Origin: a virus
DNA length: 64,000 nucleotides
Reading direction: 5' to 3' (one strand)
IMG/VR virus record: IMGVR_UViG_3300032116_000004
Span: 124,001-188,000 of that record
Positions 38,969-47,677 of the stretch are shown one piece after another. Position 1 is the first letter of the stretch, and each line of letters starts with the position of its first letter. The notes under the pieces were generated by a model that saw only the letters and a list, made by a program, of their open reading frames with translations, was not told the DNA's origin and searched no databases. Made by a program: the position numbers and the translations under genes.

Positions 38969-40809
38969 GAGCACAAGAATTCGCTAATTCCAAACTAGTC
39001 ATCTTTGACATCGACGATACCCTGGTCAACACAGACACCAAGGTCAATGTGGTGCGAGATGGCCGGATCGTGAAGCAACTCAACAGTCACGATTTCACGC
39101 ACTATCACTTACAGCCCGGTGAAGAGTTTGACTTTGGTGCTTTCCGTGATGCCCGCGAATTCTACACACAGGCCCGGCCCATACCCGGCATGATCCGCCA
39201 ACTCAAACAAGACATCGCCACGGGCAACAAAGTGATCATGCTTACTGCCCGCTCGGACTTCAATGACCGAGAAGTTTTCCTGGACACATTCCGCCAGTAT
39301 GGCATTGACATGTCAAAAGTGCATGTGTATCGTGCTGGTAACTTGAACATCAAAGCCGCCACAGAAGAAAAGAAAAAGATCATACTACAACATCTCTTGG
39401 GCAAAGAACACTACGACAAGATCATCATGTATGATGATTCTGTGCCCAATTTAAATGCTTTTCTTAGCCTCAAACAAGATTATCCATGGTCTAAGTTCTA
39501 TGCCTGGCACGTGGATCCATCAGGAAAGGCAGACGAGTATCATAGGACTGATATCCGTGTCACAGAAGTCAGTGCGGATCGCTTGCAACAGTATCTAAAT
39601 CGCGCTGGACAACAGGTTGATCGCAGACAGGAAAGAATGGCCCAGGCCCGTGAGCGACTCAACAAGAGTTATGAAATATACCATGCAGACCGTCCTGCTG
39701 GCTCCAGCCAGATTGTAGATCGTTTTGAATCTGACACCCCTGCGGAAGCCCAACGTTATTATGAAAAGTTTATTCAGAACTACGAAAGTGATCGAGACTT
39801 TGATTTACAACTGCGTCGAAGCACAGGCATCGTGGAAGATTCATTCCGAGGCATCGATATCTCCATGGAAAAGGAAGATGATGAAATCATGGTCCAGGCG
39901 TCGGCGGGTGGCAAGCAGTTAGGGTCAGTGTTGTTTGTGGAATACGATGGCTATCTCATGCCACAGGATCTTGAAGTAGATGAACGATTCCGTGGGCAAG
40001 GTATCGCCCAGGCCATGTATGACTATGTGAAAAGCCTGGGTTATCGCATACGCAGGAGTGGCCAGCAGACCGACGCAGGTTCTGGATTCTGGAGAAAACA
40101 TCGTCCAGAACAGAATGTCTGGGAACAAAGTGTGGCGAAAGGCGATAAAATGAGCCTCATTAATCTAGATCAATCCTTGGCCGACACACCATCGGTATGG
40201 AAAAAATTCATAAGTTTGTTGCCACCACAATTGGCCCGAGAGTTTGTGGATGAGCGTCCAAGACCCGATCAAGACGATATAGACTTTCTCACTCCTTTGC
40301 GTCTGGTCAGTCCGCAGCCTGTATCAGTGCGTGTGGCCGACTTATTGCGTCATCCAGAGAATCAAGGAACCATTGGTAGATCGCCCGACGATGTGGTAAC
40401 AGCAGTAAACCAACGATGGGGTCTCAAGATCCCGTCAGGTAAGAAATATGATCCCAATCCCGCACGATATCGTGCCTATGCCCAGATGGCACCCGGCACA
40501 GCCAGTCCTTCAGTCATGGCCGACGGGGTGATCCTGTTTGGAGCAGGCAGATTCGTGGCCGCGGCTCTGCGTGGTGATGAAACCATGCGTGTGTGGAGCA
40601 TGACAAGAAAGCAAGGCGTGAAGGAAGTAGAGGAAAACTTTGCTGATGGTCGAGTAAAGGGCAAGAGCCGCCCGGGTCGTGTGAAACGTGCGGGTGCTAG
40701 TTGTAGTGGATCAGTCACAGATCTGCGTGCCCGTGCCAAGAAGTATGGTGGAGAACGGGGCAAAATGTATCATTGGTGCGCCAACATGAAGTCAGGTCGG
40801 AAGAAATAA
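38965..40809 (+). CDS. HAD phosphatase plus GNAT acetyltransferase fusion, Cys-basic tail
   Basis: 614 residues. MRAQEF start, then HAD motif I LVIFDIDDTLVNTD (Asp15, Asp17), VIMLTARSDF, and IIMYDDSVPNL. Residues ~295-375 form a GNAT domain (LEVDERFRGQGIAQAMYDYVKSLG, with the RGQGIA acetyl-CoA loop). Residues ~400-560 contain VILFGAGRFVAAALRGDETMRVW, which resembles ParB/sulfiredoxin-type domains. The C-terminus, GASCSGSVTDLRARAKKY and YHWCANMKSGRKK, is a basic two-Cys module seen in several marine phages. Likely a packaged multifunctional protein. Confidence 0.7.
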   Translation: MRAQEFANSKLVIFDIDDTLVNTDTKVNVVRDGRIVKQLNSHDFTHYHLQPGEEFDFGAFRDAREFYTQARPIPGMIRQLKQDIATGNKVIMLTARSDFNDREVFLDTFRQYGIDMSKVHVYRAGNLNIKAATEEKKKIILQHLLGKEHYDKIIMYDDSVPNLNAFLSLKQDYPWSKFYAWHVDPSGKADEYHRTDIRVTEVSADRLQQYLNRAGQQVDRRQERMAQARERLNKSYEIYHADRPAGSSQIVDRFESDTPAEAQRYYEKFIQNYESDRDFDLQLRRSTGIVEDSFRGIDISMEKEDDEIMVQASAGGKQLGSVLFVEYDGYLMPQDLEVDERFRGQGIAQAMYDYVKSLGYRIRRSGQQTDAGSGFWRKHRPEQNVWEQSVAKGDKMSLINLDQSLADTPSVWKKFISLLPPQLAREFVDERPRPDQDDIDFLTPLRLVSPQPVSVRVADLLRHPENQGTIGRSPDDVVTAVNQRWGLKIPSGKKYDPNPARYRAYAQMAPGTASPSVMADGVILFGAGRFVAAALRGDETMRVWSMTRKQGVKEVEENFADGRVKGKSRPGRVKRAGASCSGSVTDLRARAKKYGGERGKMYHWCANMKSGRKK

Positions 40810-40817
40810 GTAATATC

Positions 40818-41000
40818 ATGCGAGCAAGAGAACTCACAGGACACAAGTGGATCACCACTATAACCATAAGCAATCCTGACTATACCGGCCGGATTGATGT
40901 GTCAGTGTATGCCCACAATCAAGCACAGGCCCGACAACTGCTCAAAGCGCAGTATCGCATCCAGGATCATCACATCGGATCCATCAGGAAGGCGCCATGA
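40818..41000 (+). CDS. Small MRARE-type protein, one alpha-beta module
   Basis: 60 residues from ATG 40818. After MRARELTGHKW it has VSVYAHNQAQARQLLKAQY, which resembles the repeated C-terminal modules of the 1699-residue protein (VRARDFDSAKQKVQAEYG). Possibly a single free copy of that module. Its N-terminus lacks the Glu cleavage site of the other MRAxE proteins. Function unknown. Confidence 0.55.
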   Translation: MRARELTGHKWITTITISNPDYTGRIDVSVYAHNQAQARQLLKAQYRIQDHHIGSIRKAP

Positions 41001-41314
41001 GAGTCGCAGAATTCATCGCAGAAGATCTGTCAGCGGCTGGCTTCCGTATCCATGTTAGTCCACACCTGGATAATCGTGCAGAAAATCGCGGCATATCCAT
41101 GGCCACCATCTTGGGCATACTCAACAGATTGGATCGGGTGCGCAGACACATCCGTGGATTTGAGCCCAACTCACAGTTCAATGTCTATGACAGCCAACAC
41201 AACATACATCTTGGCATGATGCGATCAGGATTCGATCCAGATAAACTGTTGTTGAACACAGTGTATCACAACGAAAACTACCACGGGCGCAATCCCGTCA
41301 TAAAGGTTCGATAA
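40997..41314 (+). CDS. MRVAEFIAE-type protein
   Basis: 105 residues. MRVAEFIAE is the closest match in the window to the T4 internal-protein signal (QEFIAE). The remainder, HVSPHLDNRAENRGISMATIL and VYDSQHNIHLGMMRSGF, resembles small toxin-like or nuclease-like proteins (His-rich, beta) but no family is certain. Starts by ATGA overlap. Confidence 0.55.
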   Translation: MRVAEFIAEDLSAAGFRIHVSPHLDNRAENRGISMATILGILNRLDRVRRHIRGFEPNSQFNVYDSQHNIHLGMMRSGFDPDKLLLNTVYHNENYHGRNPVIKVR

Positions 41315-41901
41315 TGAGAGCACAGGAGTTCCAGGAAGTGGCACTGCTGACCCGGGTCAAAGGCAAGGGCGAGGAGCCCAGCAATCTGCCCAAGTTTGGA
41401 CGGCCCATACTGCCCAAAGAAGAGATCAAATACCTTGGGAAAAAAGTCGGCAACATGGGCCGCTATGAGATCTGGCGAGACTATGTGGGTAGCCAGGTCA
41501 GTTACATCCTGGTAGATCCCCAAAGCCGCAGAGCCATAATCCATGCCTTTGGCAGCAGATATCAGAGAAATCCCAACTCATTCATAGTGGCAGGCCTGTA
41601 TGCCGCACCCGGCAATCCTGTGCGTGCCAGCCAGTTCTATCATGCCTTGATCACGGAATTAGGACTGGATCTCATTTCTGATATCAAGCAGAGTCCCGGA
41701 GGCTACAAAGTGTGGCGTGAATTACAGCAAAGATTTCGTGACGTGAATGTATATGGCTATGATACCAAGCGCAACGAACTGCTGAACGTCACTGCACGTG
41801 ATGAAGAAATGACACATGTGCCCGCTGAAATCGTGCGCAAGGGCGGGCCCGATGTCAAAGACGTGGCCCGCAACATCAGGCTAGTGGCCACAGCAAAGTG
41901 A
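41314..41901 (+). CDS. MRAQEF-type protein of unknown function
   Basis: 195 residues. MRAQEFQEV start, then a beta-rich centre (KVGNMGRYEIWRDYVGSQVSYILVDPQSRRAI), PVRASQFYHALITELGLDLISD and SPGGYKVWRELQQRFRDV. The latter resembles phage proteins with small GNAT-like folds but no acetyl-CoA loop is seen. Continuous TAATG/ATGA coupling with its neighbours supports a single late operon. Confidence 0.55.
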   Translation: MRAQEFQEVALLTRVKGKGEEPSNLPKFGRPILPKEEIKYLGKKVGNMGRYEIWRDYVGSQVSYILVDPQSRRAIIHAFGSRYQRNPNSFIVAGLYAAPGNPVRASQFYHALITELGLDLISDIKQSPGGYKVWRELQQRFRDVNVYGYDTKRNELLNVTARDEEMTHVPAEIVRKGGPDVKDVARNIRLVATAK

Positions 41902-41924
41902 TCGCCAGCAGGCGCACACGCCGG

Positions 41925-41930
41925 TAAATA
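41925..41930 (+). promoter_or_regulatory. Late promoter motif before 41935
   Basis: CCGGTAAATATCGC in the 33-base gap, ending 4 bases before the ATG at 41935. Late core TAAATA; the spacing to the start codon is short. Confidence 0.4.
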
Positions 41931-41934
41931 TCGC

Positions 41935-42225
41935 ATGAAATCAACATTCGTAAAATTAAACGTAGATCTACACTGCGATTGGAAAAAGACTCCGCCGCCC
42001 TATAGACTCTATGTCAACGATGAACTGTTCACTGAACGCACCTACATCTGGGGTGGCACACAGTATCTCCAAGAAATCATCAGCCTCAGCGCACCGCCTG
42101 GACGCTACAGCCTACGTATCGACAATCTGGGCGATCCTGACTGCAAATTCAAACTGCGCAATCTCTCAGTAGAAACAGGATCAGCCACGGTGCTGGATTC
42201 TAAAACCGTGGAGATCACCCAATGA
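41935..42225 (+). CDS. Small beta-sandwich virion protein
   Basis: 96 residues: VKLNVDLHCDWKKTPPPYRLYVNDELFTERTYIWGG, then PPGRYSLRIDNLGDPDCKFKLRNLSVETG. This is a short carbohydrate-module-like beta-sandwich, similar in style to the protein at 29911. It has no MRAxE start and may be a capsid or tail decoration. Its stop overlaps the next start. Confidence 0.55.
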   Translation: MKSTFVKLNVDLHCDWKKTPPPYRLYVNDELFTERTYIWGGTQYLQEIISLSAPPGRYSLRIDNLGDPDCKFKLRNLSVETGSATVLDSKTVEITQ

Positions 42226-42404
42226 GAGCCCGAGAATTCGTCACAGAAACCACGGTCAGCGGTGCCATAGCCACGGTTGCACAGCCCATGATGGCCGTGC
42301 TCGCAAGAGAACCTGCACAAGCACCCGCTGATAAATATAAAACTACTTCTAGGAAGCCGGCACCAGATGTTAACCGACGATTTAAAAACTCTTTTAGCAA
42401 GTAA
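42222..42404 (+). CDS. Small MRAREFVTE-type protein
   Basis: 60 residues: MRAREFVTE targeting-like start, then an Ala/Val-rich segment (TTVSGAIATVAQPMMAVLA) and a basic Lys/Arg/Pro tail. After cleavage at VTE only ~51 residues would remain, like small T4 internal peptides. Its 3' end overlaps the Dps-like gene by 38 bases and contains a late motif. Confidence 0.5.
   Translation: MRAREFVTETTVSGAIATVAQPMMAVLAREPAQAPADKYKTTSRKPAPDVNRRFKNSFSK
42332..42337 (+). promoter_or_regulatory. Late promoter motif for the Dps-like gene
   Basis: TGATAAATATAAAAC, 30 bases before the ATG at 42367, inside the preceding small gene. Late core TAAATA at a reasonable spacing. Confidence 0.55.
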
Positions 42405-42807
42405 CTTTGCATATTATCTCAAGGCACAGATGTTCCATTGGAACGTGGAAGGCCCTGATTTCGGGCAACTGCACGAATTTTTCGGCGAAGTCTACGCTGA
42501 TGCCTACGGCGCTGTGGACCAGATAGCCGAATACATCCGCACCCTGGATGACTACGCTCCCGGAAGCCTAGAGCGTTTTTCAGAACTCAGCGAGATCCCT
42601 GGACAGACCAAGATTCCCCGAGCCCGGCTCATGCTGGAAGAATTGCTACAAGATACCGAAACCATGAAAGCCATGGTCATGCGTGTGTTTGAATCTGCAC
42701 AGGCCGAAGGTCGCGAAGACATCGCTAACTTCATGGCCGAACGCCAAAACAGTCATGGCAAGTATGCCTGGCAGACACGCTCATTCCTCAAGGATCAACG
42801 AGCATGA
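42367..42807 (+). CDS. dps: Dps-like ferritin
   Basis: 146 residues of the Dps family. The inter-subunit ferroxidase residues are all visible: His24 (FHWNV), His36 (QLHE), Asp51 and Glu55 (VDQIAE), with the same spacing (12, 15, 4) as E. coli Dps His51, His63, Asp78 and Glu82. It oxidises iron with H2O2, protecting DNA, and could protect phage DNA or be packaged. No targeting N-terminus, and it lacks the long DNA-binding tail. Late motif at 42332. Confidence 0.85.
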   Translation: MLTDDLKTLLASNFAYYLKAQMFHWNVEGPDFGQLHEFFGEVYADAYGAVDQIAEYIRTLDDYAPGSLERFSELSEIPGQTKIPRARLMLEELLQDTETMKAMVMRVFESAQAEGREDIANFMAERQNSHGKYAWQTRSFLKDQRA

Positions 42808-43739
42808 GCAATGACATAGCCCGCATACTGACCAAGTTTGATCAACTCAACGAAGGGTTGAACCAACAACAGACTGCCGTGAAGCAGATGCCTGCACTGT
42901 TTAAAATGAAATCACAGGGTCCTGTGTTGGGCGGAGATCCCAACCGCCCTGCGCCCAGCAAAGGTTACTATTTTGGTGGTGAGGGCGAGGAACCCACTGT
43001 GAATCGCGGTGGTTACAATAAACTACGAGATCGCACAGATTATCTTGACAAGCGTGATATCTTGTTCCGCCAGCTCACTCCTGGCATAGATCCACAAACC
43101 AGAGAAGCCATCAAAGATCGATTGGCCCAATTAGAAAAAGCTGCCGAGATGTCTGGGCTGACAGAAAACACCGAAGACAATCCCATGAGAGATGCAGTGC
43201 TTGGGCGCATCCGTCGTGGCAGATTGGATCTCATAGAAAAATATGGTCTGGACCATGTGCTGTCCGCTGTGGATGATGTCACAGACGGTGATGATGATTG
43301 GTACGAAATTGGATCCAGTGATGTCAGCGCCTATATCAAGCGTGTGGAAGATCTCTTGCGTGATCACTATGGTAGCCGTGACGAAGTAGTTGAAAGCGCC
43401 ACTACCGAAGACGTGATCTCCACTGTTAAGAAAAAACTGGGCGACTATCTACAAGACATAGCCACGCAGATCAAGACAGATCCTGATCTCAAAGACAAAA
43501 TGCCCCAGGACATGGATCGGATCTCTCCTGTGGTCAAGACCATCACCACAGACGATGGCAAAGAAATCAAGATACACGGCAACGAAGATGACGGATTCCG
43601 CATCACTATAAAGAACAAGGCCTTGTCATCCGAATTTGACAATCTTGACGAAGCTGTGATGGCCTGCGAGATGTATTGTGCTCGCCGACGCAACATGCAA
43701 GAACAAACGTCAAACAACGACTATCTGGAAGAACGATAA
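42804..43739 (+). CDS. Virion-type protein of unknown function
   Basis: 311 residues. MSNDIARILTKFDQLNEGL opens, a Pro/Gly region with PNRPAPSKGYYFGGEG follows, and the centre (MRDAVLGRIRRGRLDLIEKYGLDHVLSAVDDVTDGDDDWYEIGSSDVS) is conserved-looking; the C-terminus resembles a small helical domain. Similar proteins with this GRLDLIEKYGxDxVxxAVDDV block occur in T4-like marine phages. Function unknown. Coupled to the Dps-like gene by ATGA. Confidence 0.6.
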   Translation: MSNDIARILTKFDQLNEGLNQQQTAVKQMPALFKMKSQGPVLGGDPNRPAPSKGYYFGGEGEEPTVNRGGYNKLRDRTDYLDKRDILFRQLTPGIDPQTREAIKDRLAQLEKAAEMSGLTENTEDNPMRDAVLGRIRRGRLDLIEKYGLDHVLSAVDDVTDGDDDWYEIGSSDVSAYIKRVEDLLRDHYGSRDEVVESATTEDVISTVKKKLGDYLQDIATQIKTDPDLKDKMPQDMDRISPVVKTITTDDGKEIKIHGNEDDGFRITIKNKALSSEFDNLDEAVMACEMYCARRRNMQEQTSNNDYLEER

Positions 43740-46399
43740 TGAATCTGTTTAATCTAATTGAAAATACCACAGGCGGCTACGACAATCTCCGCGCACTGTT
43801 ACAGGCCGTGAGCACCCGCTCGCCAGCCGATCTCAACATAGGTGGTGAACCCATCACCCTGGACTACATGGAAGCTAACTTCCTCAACGGTATCTATCGA
43901 GCATATTTGAAAGCCGGACGCCAAGAAGAATTCATCCAGGACCTGGGCGATGCACGGCGCTTTGACATGCACATGAAGAAACTGCGCGATCTCATCGCTA
44001 AACAGAAATCCTTCCGTGGATCAGTTCCGGGTCAACGTGGTGTCACAGGCGATGTTCCTGCTGGTGTGATGGAAGGTCTGGAAGCCTTGGAAGAGATAGC
44101 CATGCAGGATCCCAACAATCCCACAGATCAAAATGCCGGCAAATTGAACTGGACTCGCATGATCCAGGACTACATGGGCAACAAACCCTACACTGAATTT
44201 GAATTTGGCACGGATCGTCCGCTCACTCTGTATCGCACACAGATCTATGCCATACTCAAAGCATTTGGCAACATGAAACCACAGCAGAAACTCAACATCA
44301 TCCTCAACACCTTTGGCAACAAAGTGGCTACCGTGGAATACCTTGACAAACTGCGTGCCAAGGGCATGATGCCCAAAAAAGTGCCTGCCTATGTGGCGCC
44401 TGGCACAGAGGCTCCTGCACCGGGACAGATGAGCCTTCCGGGCATAGACATGCCTCGCATCAAAGAAGCTCAAAAAAAAAGTCCGCAAGAATTAGCTAGA
44501 GACACGGCTGTTTCGGCCAAGGTCCAACGTGCGTTCCAACTGGCCAGGGCTCGTCAACCTGCCGCTGCCTCTGACATCGAAGCCTTTGTCAAAGATGAAA
44601 TAGAACGTGGCGAAGAACTAGCACAACAGGTCGGTCAGTTACAGCAAGACAATGAACAACAGAGCCAGCAGATAGCACAACTGACCAAGGCCGTGAGCCA
44701 GCAAGCCAAGGCCGAACCTGAACCAAAGCCACCTGCACCATCAGCACCTGCCGCACGGGCACCCACGGCACCTGCCAAACCAGAAAAAGAACCCACTGCC
44801 AAAGCAGAGCCCGAGGCCCTGCCCAAGGACAAAGAAGAACCCAAGACCGAACCCAAGGCCGAACCTGCACCGCAGACACAACCGGCTCCAGCCAAGGCTC
44901 GCAAGCCCAGGGCTAAACCTCGTGCCAAACCACAAAAGGCCCCCGGGGAATTGCCGCCCGTGGATACCACCATCCAGATGCCACCACAGCAGATACCCGA
45001 TCAGCGACCTTCAGCGCAGATATTGCAGTTTCCTGGCGGCAAGAAAGATGAAGTAGGCGCTGCCATGCAAGGCCTGGATCTTGGTGATTTGCCACGTGCC
45101 GCGGGACAAAACGAAAGCGTGAGAGTCACTGTGAGAGGCAATCCGTTGTTTGAAGGCAAGGATGGCACTGTGAAACAACGCATCGCCGATGACTTCTTCC
45201 TGGTAGATGTAGATGGATTTGGATCACATGCTTTCCATGTCAGCAAATTGGTGTTTGAGATGCAAACCCGACTGGATCGCTTCAATATTGACAGACCCAT
45301 GTTGCCATCCGGCGTGGCCAAGGTCCAATACGCCCGTGACAACAACATGTATGATGATGCCCGCATACAAGAAGCCTTGCCTGACAAGGCCATGGCTGTG
45401 TTGAAAAATCTACAGCAACAGCAACAACAACCAGAACCTGCAATTGATCTCAATACACCTGCTGGTCCACGACGTGGTCGTCCTACCAATGCCCAACGAG
45501 CACAGCGCCACGAAGAGTTCTTGACTCTCCGACGTCGCATAGCATTGTTGGACGAGTTGATCCAGATGAAAGAACAGATTGATCGCTTGTTCCTCAAGGC
45601 ACAGAATGTGCGTGGCGGTATCTATCCTGGCTTGCAAGCAGACATTGAGATGGAAGAACTGTATCCTGTGCCAGAAACAGATCGCCAATTCCAAGATCTC
45701 CGAGACAAATACACCAAAGACTTAACCGCACTGCAAAAGTTCTTGGCCATGAAGAAGGCAGTGTATCGTGAAGACGAAGATTCGATGTTGGGCGAAAGCA
45801 CTGCCTTGGTGCGCTTGAAACAAGCACGTCAGGCACTGAGTCAACAAGGTGTGGCGGAAGGCACCGACGACGTCAAAAAGCGAATGTCCAAGTTGGAAGC
45901 ACTGGCCTTGGCTGCAAATCGTGCCGGTGATGATGCAAAATGCAAAATGTATCAGCAAAAGATTCAATCACTCAAACAAAAATTATCTAGAGATATGTCA
46001 ACAGGTGTAGCGGAAGCAGTTACAGATGTAAAGGCTGGCATGGCTGAAATATATCATCGCCTGGCTCCCAAAATAGAACGCCACCGAGACAGTTTCCTTG
46101 CCGGGCAACTGTATGATGAGTTGGAAAACTATGCTGAACTACACGGTGCCGAAGGCGAGTTCAAAAGGATGATGGCCACGGCCAGGAACAGTGCCCACAT
46201 GGAATATGATACCAACCCGGGTGGTTTCCAAAACTGGTTCTGGTTCTTGCCATTTGAAAAACAGTTGGATGAAAAACAAGATGCTTGTTACCGCAAGGTA
46301 AAAAGTCGTTACAAAGTATGGCCTTCGGCTTATGCATCGGGTGCCTTGGTCCAGTGCCGCAAGAAAGGTGCTGACAACTGGGGCAACAAGAAAAAATGA
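43739..46399 (+). CDS. Large virion protein with Pro/Lys linker and Cys-basic C-terminal module
   Basis: 886 residues from ATG 43739 (TAATG overlap). MNLFNLIEN start, an N-terminal helical domain (about residues 1-270), then a Pro/Ala/Lys/Glu-rich disordered linker near 325-425. A beta module follows (VDVDGFGSHAFHVSKL), then a Gln-rich stretch and coiled coils. The C-terminus (LDEKQDACYRKVKSRYKVWPS, then AYASGALVQCRKKGADNWG) is a basic two-Cys module widespread in marine phages. Likely internal or head-associated. Confidence 0.65.
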   Translation: MNLFNLIENTTGGYDNLRALLQAVSTRSPADLNIGGEPITLDYMEANFLNGIYRAYLKAGRQEEFIQDLGDARRFDMHMKKLRDLIAKQKSFRGSVPGQRGVTGDVPAGVMEGLEALEEIAMQDPNNPTDQNAGKLNWTRMIQDYMGNKPYTEFEFGTDRPLTLYRTQIYAILKAFGNMKPQQKLNIILNTFGNKVATVEYLDKLRAKGMMPKKVPAYVAPGTEAPAPGQMSLPGIDMPRIKEAQKKSPQELARDTAVSAKVQRAFQLARARQPAAASDIEAFVKDEIERGEELAQQVGQLQQDNEQQSQQIAQLTKAVSQQAKAEPEPKPPAPSAPAARAPTAPAKPEKEPTAKAEPEALPKDKEEPKTEPKAEPAPQTQPAPAKARKPRAKPRAKPQKAPGELPPVDTTIQMPPQQIPDQRPSAQILQFPGGKKDEVGAAMQGLDLGDLPRAAGQNESVRVTVRGNPLFEGKDGTVKQRIADDFFLVDVDGFGSHAFHVSKLVFEMQTRLDRFNIDRPMLPSGVAKVQYARDNNMYDDARIQEALPDKAMAVLKNLQQQQQQPEPAIDLNTPAGPRRGRPTNAQRAQRHEEFLTLRRRIALLDELIQMKEQIDRLFLKAQNVRGGIYPGLQADIEMEELYPVPETDRQFQDLRDKYTKDLTALQKFLAMKKAVYREDEDSMLGESTALVRLKQARQALSQQGVAEGTDDVKKRMSKLEALALAANRAGDDAKCKMYQQKIQSLKQKLSRDMSTGVAEAVTDVKAGMAEIYHRLAPKIERHRDSFLAGQLYDELENYAELHGAEGEFKRMMATARNSAHMEYDTNPGGFQNWFWFLPFEKQLDEKQDACYRKVKSRYKVWPSAYASGALVQCRKKGADNWGNKKK

Positions 46400-46929
46400 G
46401 ATATCGAGAGATCCTTGAAGCATGCTGGACTGGTTATAGAAAAGCCGGTATGAAGCGCAAGGGTGATCGCTGGGTTCCCAACTGTGTGCCTGTGAGCGAA
46501 CAGCACATGGAAGAAAATCTCCGAGACTGGTTCAAAGAGAAGTGGGTGCGATTTGGGCCCGACGGTAAGATCCGTGGTGACTGCGCCAGAGGTTCCGACT
46601 CAGAAGGCAAGCCAAAGTGCCTGCCACAGTCAAAAGCACACAGCCTAGGCAAAAAAGGTCGTGCGTCGGCAGCAGCCAAGAAGCGTAGAGAAGATCCCAA
46701 TCCAGAACGCAGAGGTGCTGCCAAGAATGTGTCCACAAAGGTTCGCGAGGATGCAGTGCAAGATCTAGTGAAAGATCTAAAAAATCCACACAGTTATGAT
46801 GCCATTGATCACATGATGCAGACCATTGCTAAAAAATCTGGAATCACTGCAAAAGAACTGCATGATCGTTTCGTGAAAAAACATGACATAACTCCAGACG
46901 AATACATCAAACGCAAAGGCAACAAATGA
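46396..46929 (+). CDS. Basic Cys-containing MRYREILEA-type protein
   Basis: 177 residues. MRYREILEACW start, then GYRKAGMKRKGDRWVPNCVPVSE and WFKEKWVRFGPDGKIRGDC, GKPKCLPQSKAHSLGKKGR, a basic Cys-pair module. The C-terminal KKSGITAKELHDRFVKKHDITPDEYIK is a small helical domain also shared among marine phages. Three different shared modules are strung together, as in neighbouring genes. Probably DNA-binding inside the capsid (inference). Confidence 0.6.
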   Translation: MRYREILEACWTGYRKAGMKRKGDRWVPNCVPVSEQHMEENLRDWFKEKWVRFGPDGKIRGDCARGSDSEGKPKCLPQSKAHSLGKKGRASAAAKKRREDPNPERRGAAKNVSTKVREDAVQDLVKDLKNPHSYDAIDHMMQTIAKKSGITAKELHDRFVKKHDITPDEYIKRKGNK

Positions 46930-47333
46930 GAAATCTAATCAACCGCATGGAAGCCATAGAACAAGGTTGTCCCCCTGCAACACAAAACATTGACCTCAAC
47001 CTCAAGAACAGGAAGAAAGCCATAGATGAATATGACTATGGTCCCATGGATCCCAACGCTCCCAACGAAGAATATTGGGAAAGGATAGCCGCAGAGTGGA
47101 ACATGGACGACGTCGATCAAGCCAAGTCGGCACGCTGTGGCAACTGCGCGGCCTTTGACATATCAGATGACATGCAAGATTGCATAGCCAAAGGCATCGG
47201 TGCAGAACCTGGGTCGGACCCTATGAGCACCATAGATGCAGGCACCTTGGGTTATTGCAAATTCCTCAAATTCAAATGTGCTGCCAAACGCACCTGCACC
47301 GCTTGGGTGGAAGGTGGTCCCATAACAAAATGA
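46926..47333 (+). CDS. HiPIP-like Cys-rich protein
   Basis: 135 residues. KAIDEYDYGPMDPNAPNEEYW then four to five Cys in ARCGNCAAFDISDDMQDC, GTLGYCKFLKFKCAAK and TCTAWVEGGP. The spacing (CxxC near the front, then GYC and KC) recalls high-potential iron-sulfur proteins; cluster binding is a guess from the pattern. MRNLINRMEAIE start is a weaker form of the shared N-terminus. Coupled on both sides by overlaps. Confidence 0.55.
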   Translation: MRNLINRMEAIEQGCPPATQNIDLNLKNRKKAIDEYDYGPMDPNAPNEEYWERIAAEWNMDDVDQAKSARCGNCAAFDISDDMQDCIAKGIGAEPGSDPMSTIDAGTLGYCKFLKFKCAAKRTCTAWVEGGPITK

Positions 47334-47677
47334 GAGTGACTGACATCGTGCGCGAGACCAAAGATATTGCCAGTTTCCTAAGTGGTCAATCTCCCATGGT
47401 AACGCTGCCACCTGGTAGTGCTAGAGCCAAGATTTTCACACCACAGGATCGCCAGGCCATAGAACGTTTTGTTCCTGCGGTGCGCGACATGACCGATCAT
47501 GACGCACTGGAATCGGCCAAAGAGTTTTTAGAAACTTTCTTGAATCGCATCAAAACCGGCGAACAGTTGGACAGGACTGACCTTCGCATAGTCGGCGGAC
47601 TCTATGACATCATCCGCAAACAAACCGATCGTTATGACACGTTTATGAGGAAATACAATCTAGATGAAAGCCAGTGA
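47330..47677 (+). CDS. MRVTDIVRE-type helical protein
   Basis: 115 residues from ATG 47330. MRVTDIVRE targeting-like start, then a mostly helical body (DRQAIERFVPAVRDMTDHDALESAKEFLETFLNRIKTGEQ). No recognised domain. Overlaps both neighbours by ATGA-type joints, within the MRAxE series. Confidence 0.55.
   Translation: MRVTDIVRETKDIASFLSGQSPMVTLPPGSARAKIFTPQDRQAIERFVPAVRDMTDHDALESAKEFLETFLNRIKTGEQLDRTDLRIVGGLYDIIRKQTDRYDTFMRKYNLDESQ

Noticed and set aside
45001-45597. 198-codon minus-strand frame
   Set aside because: Ser/Cys/Arg-rich translation antisense to the Gln/Lys-rich part of the virion protein at 43739; no start context.
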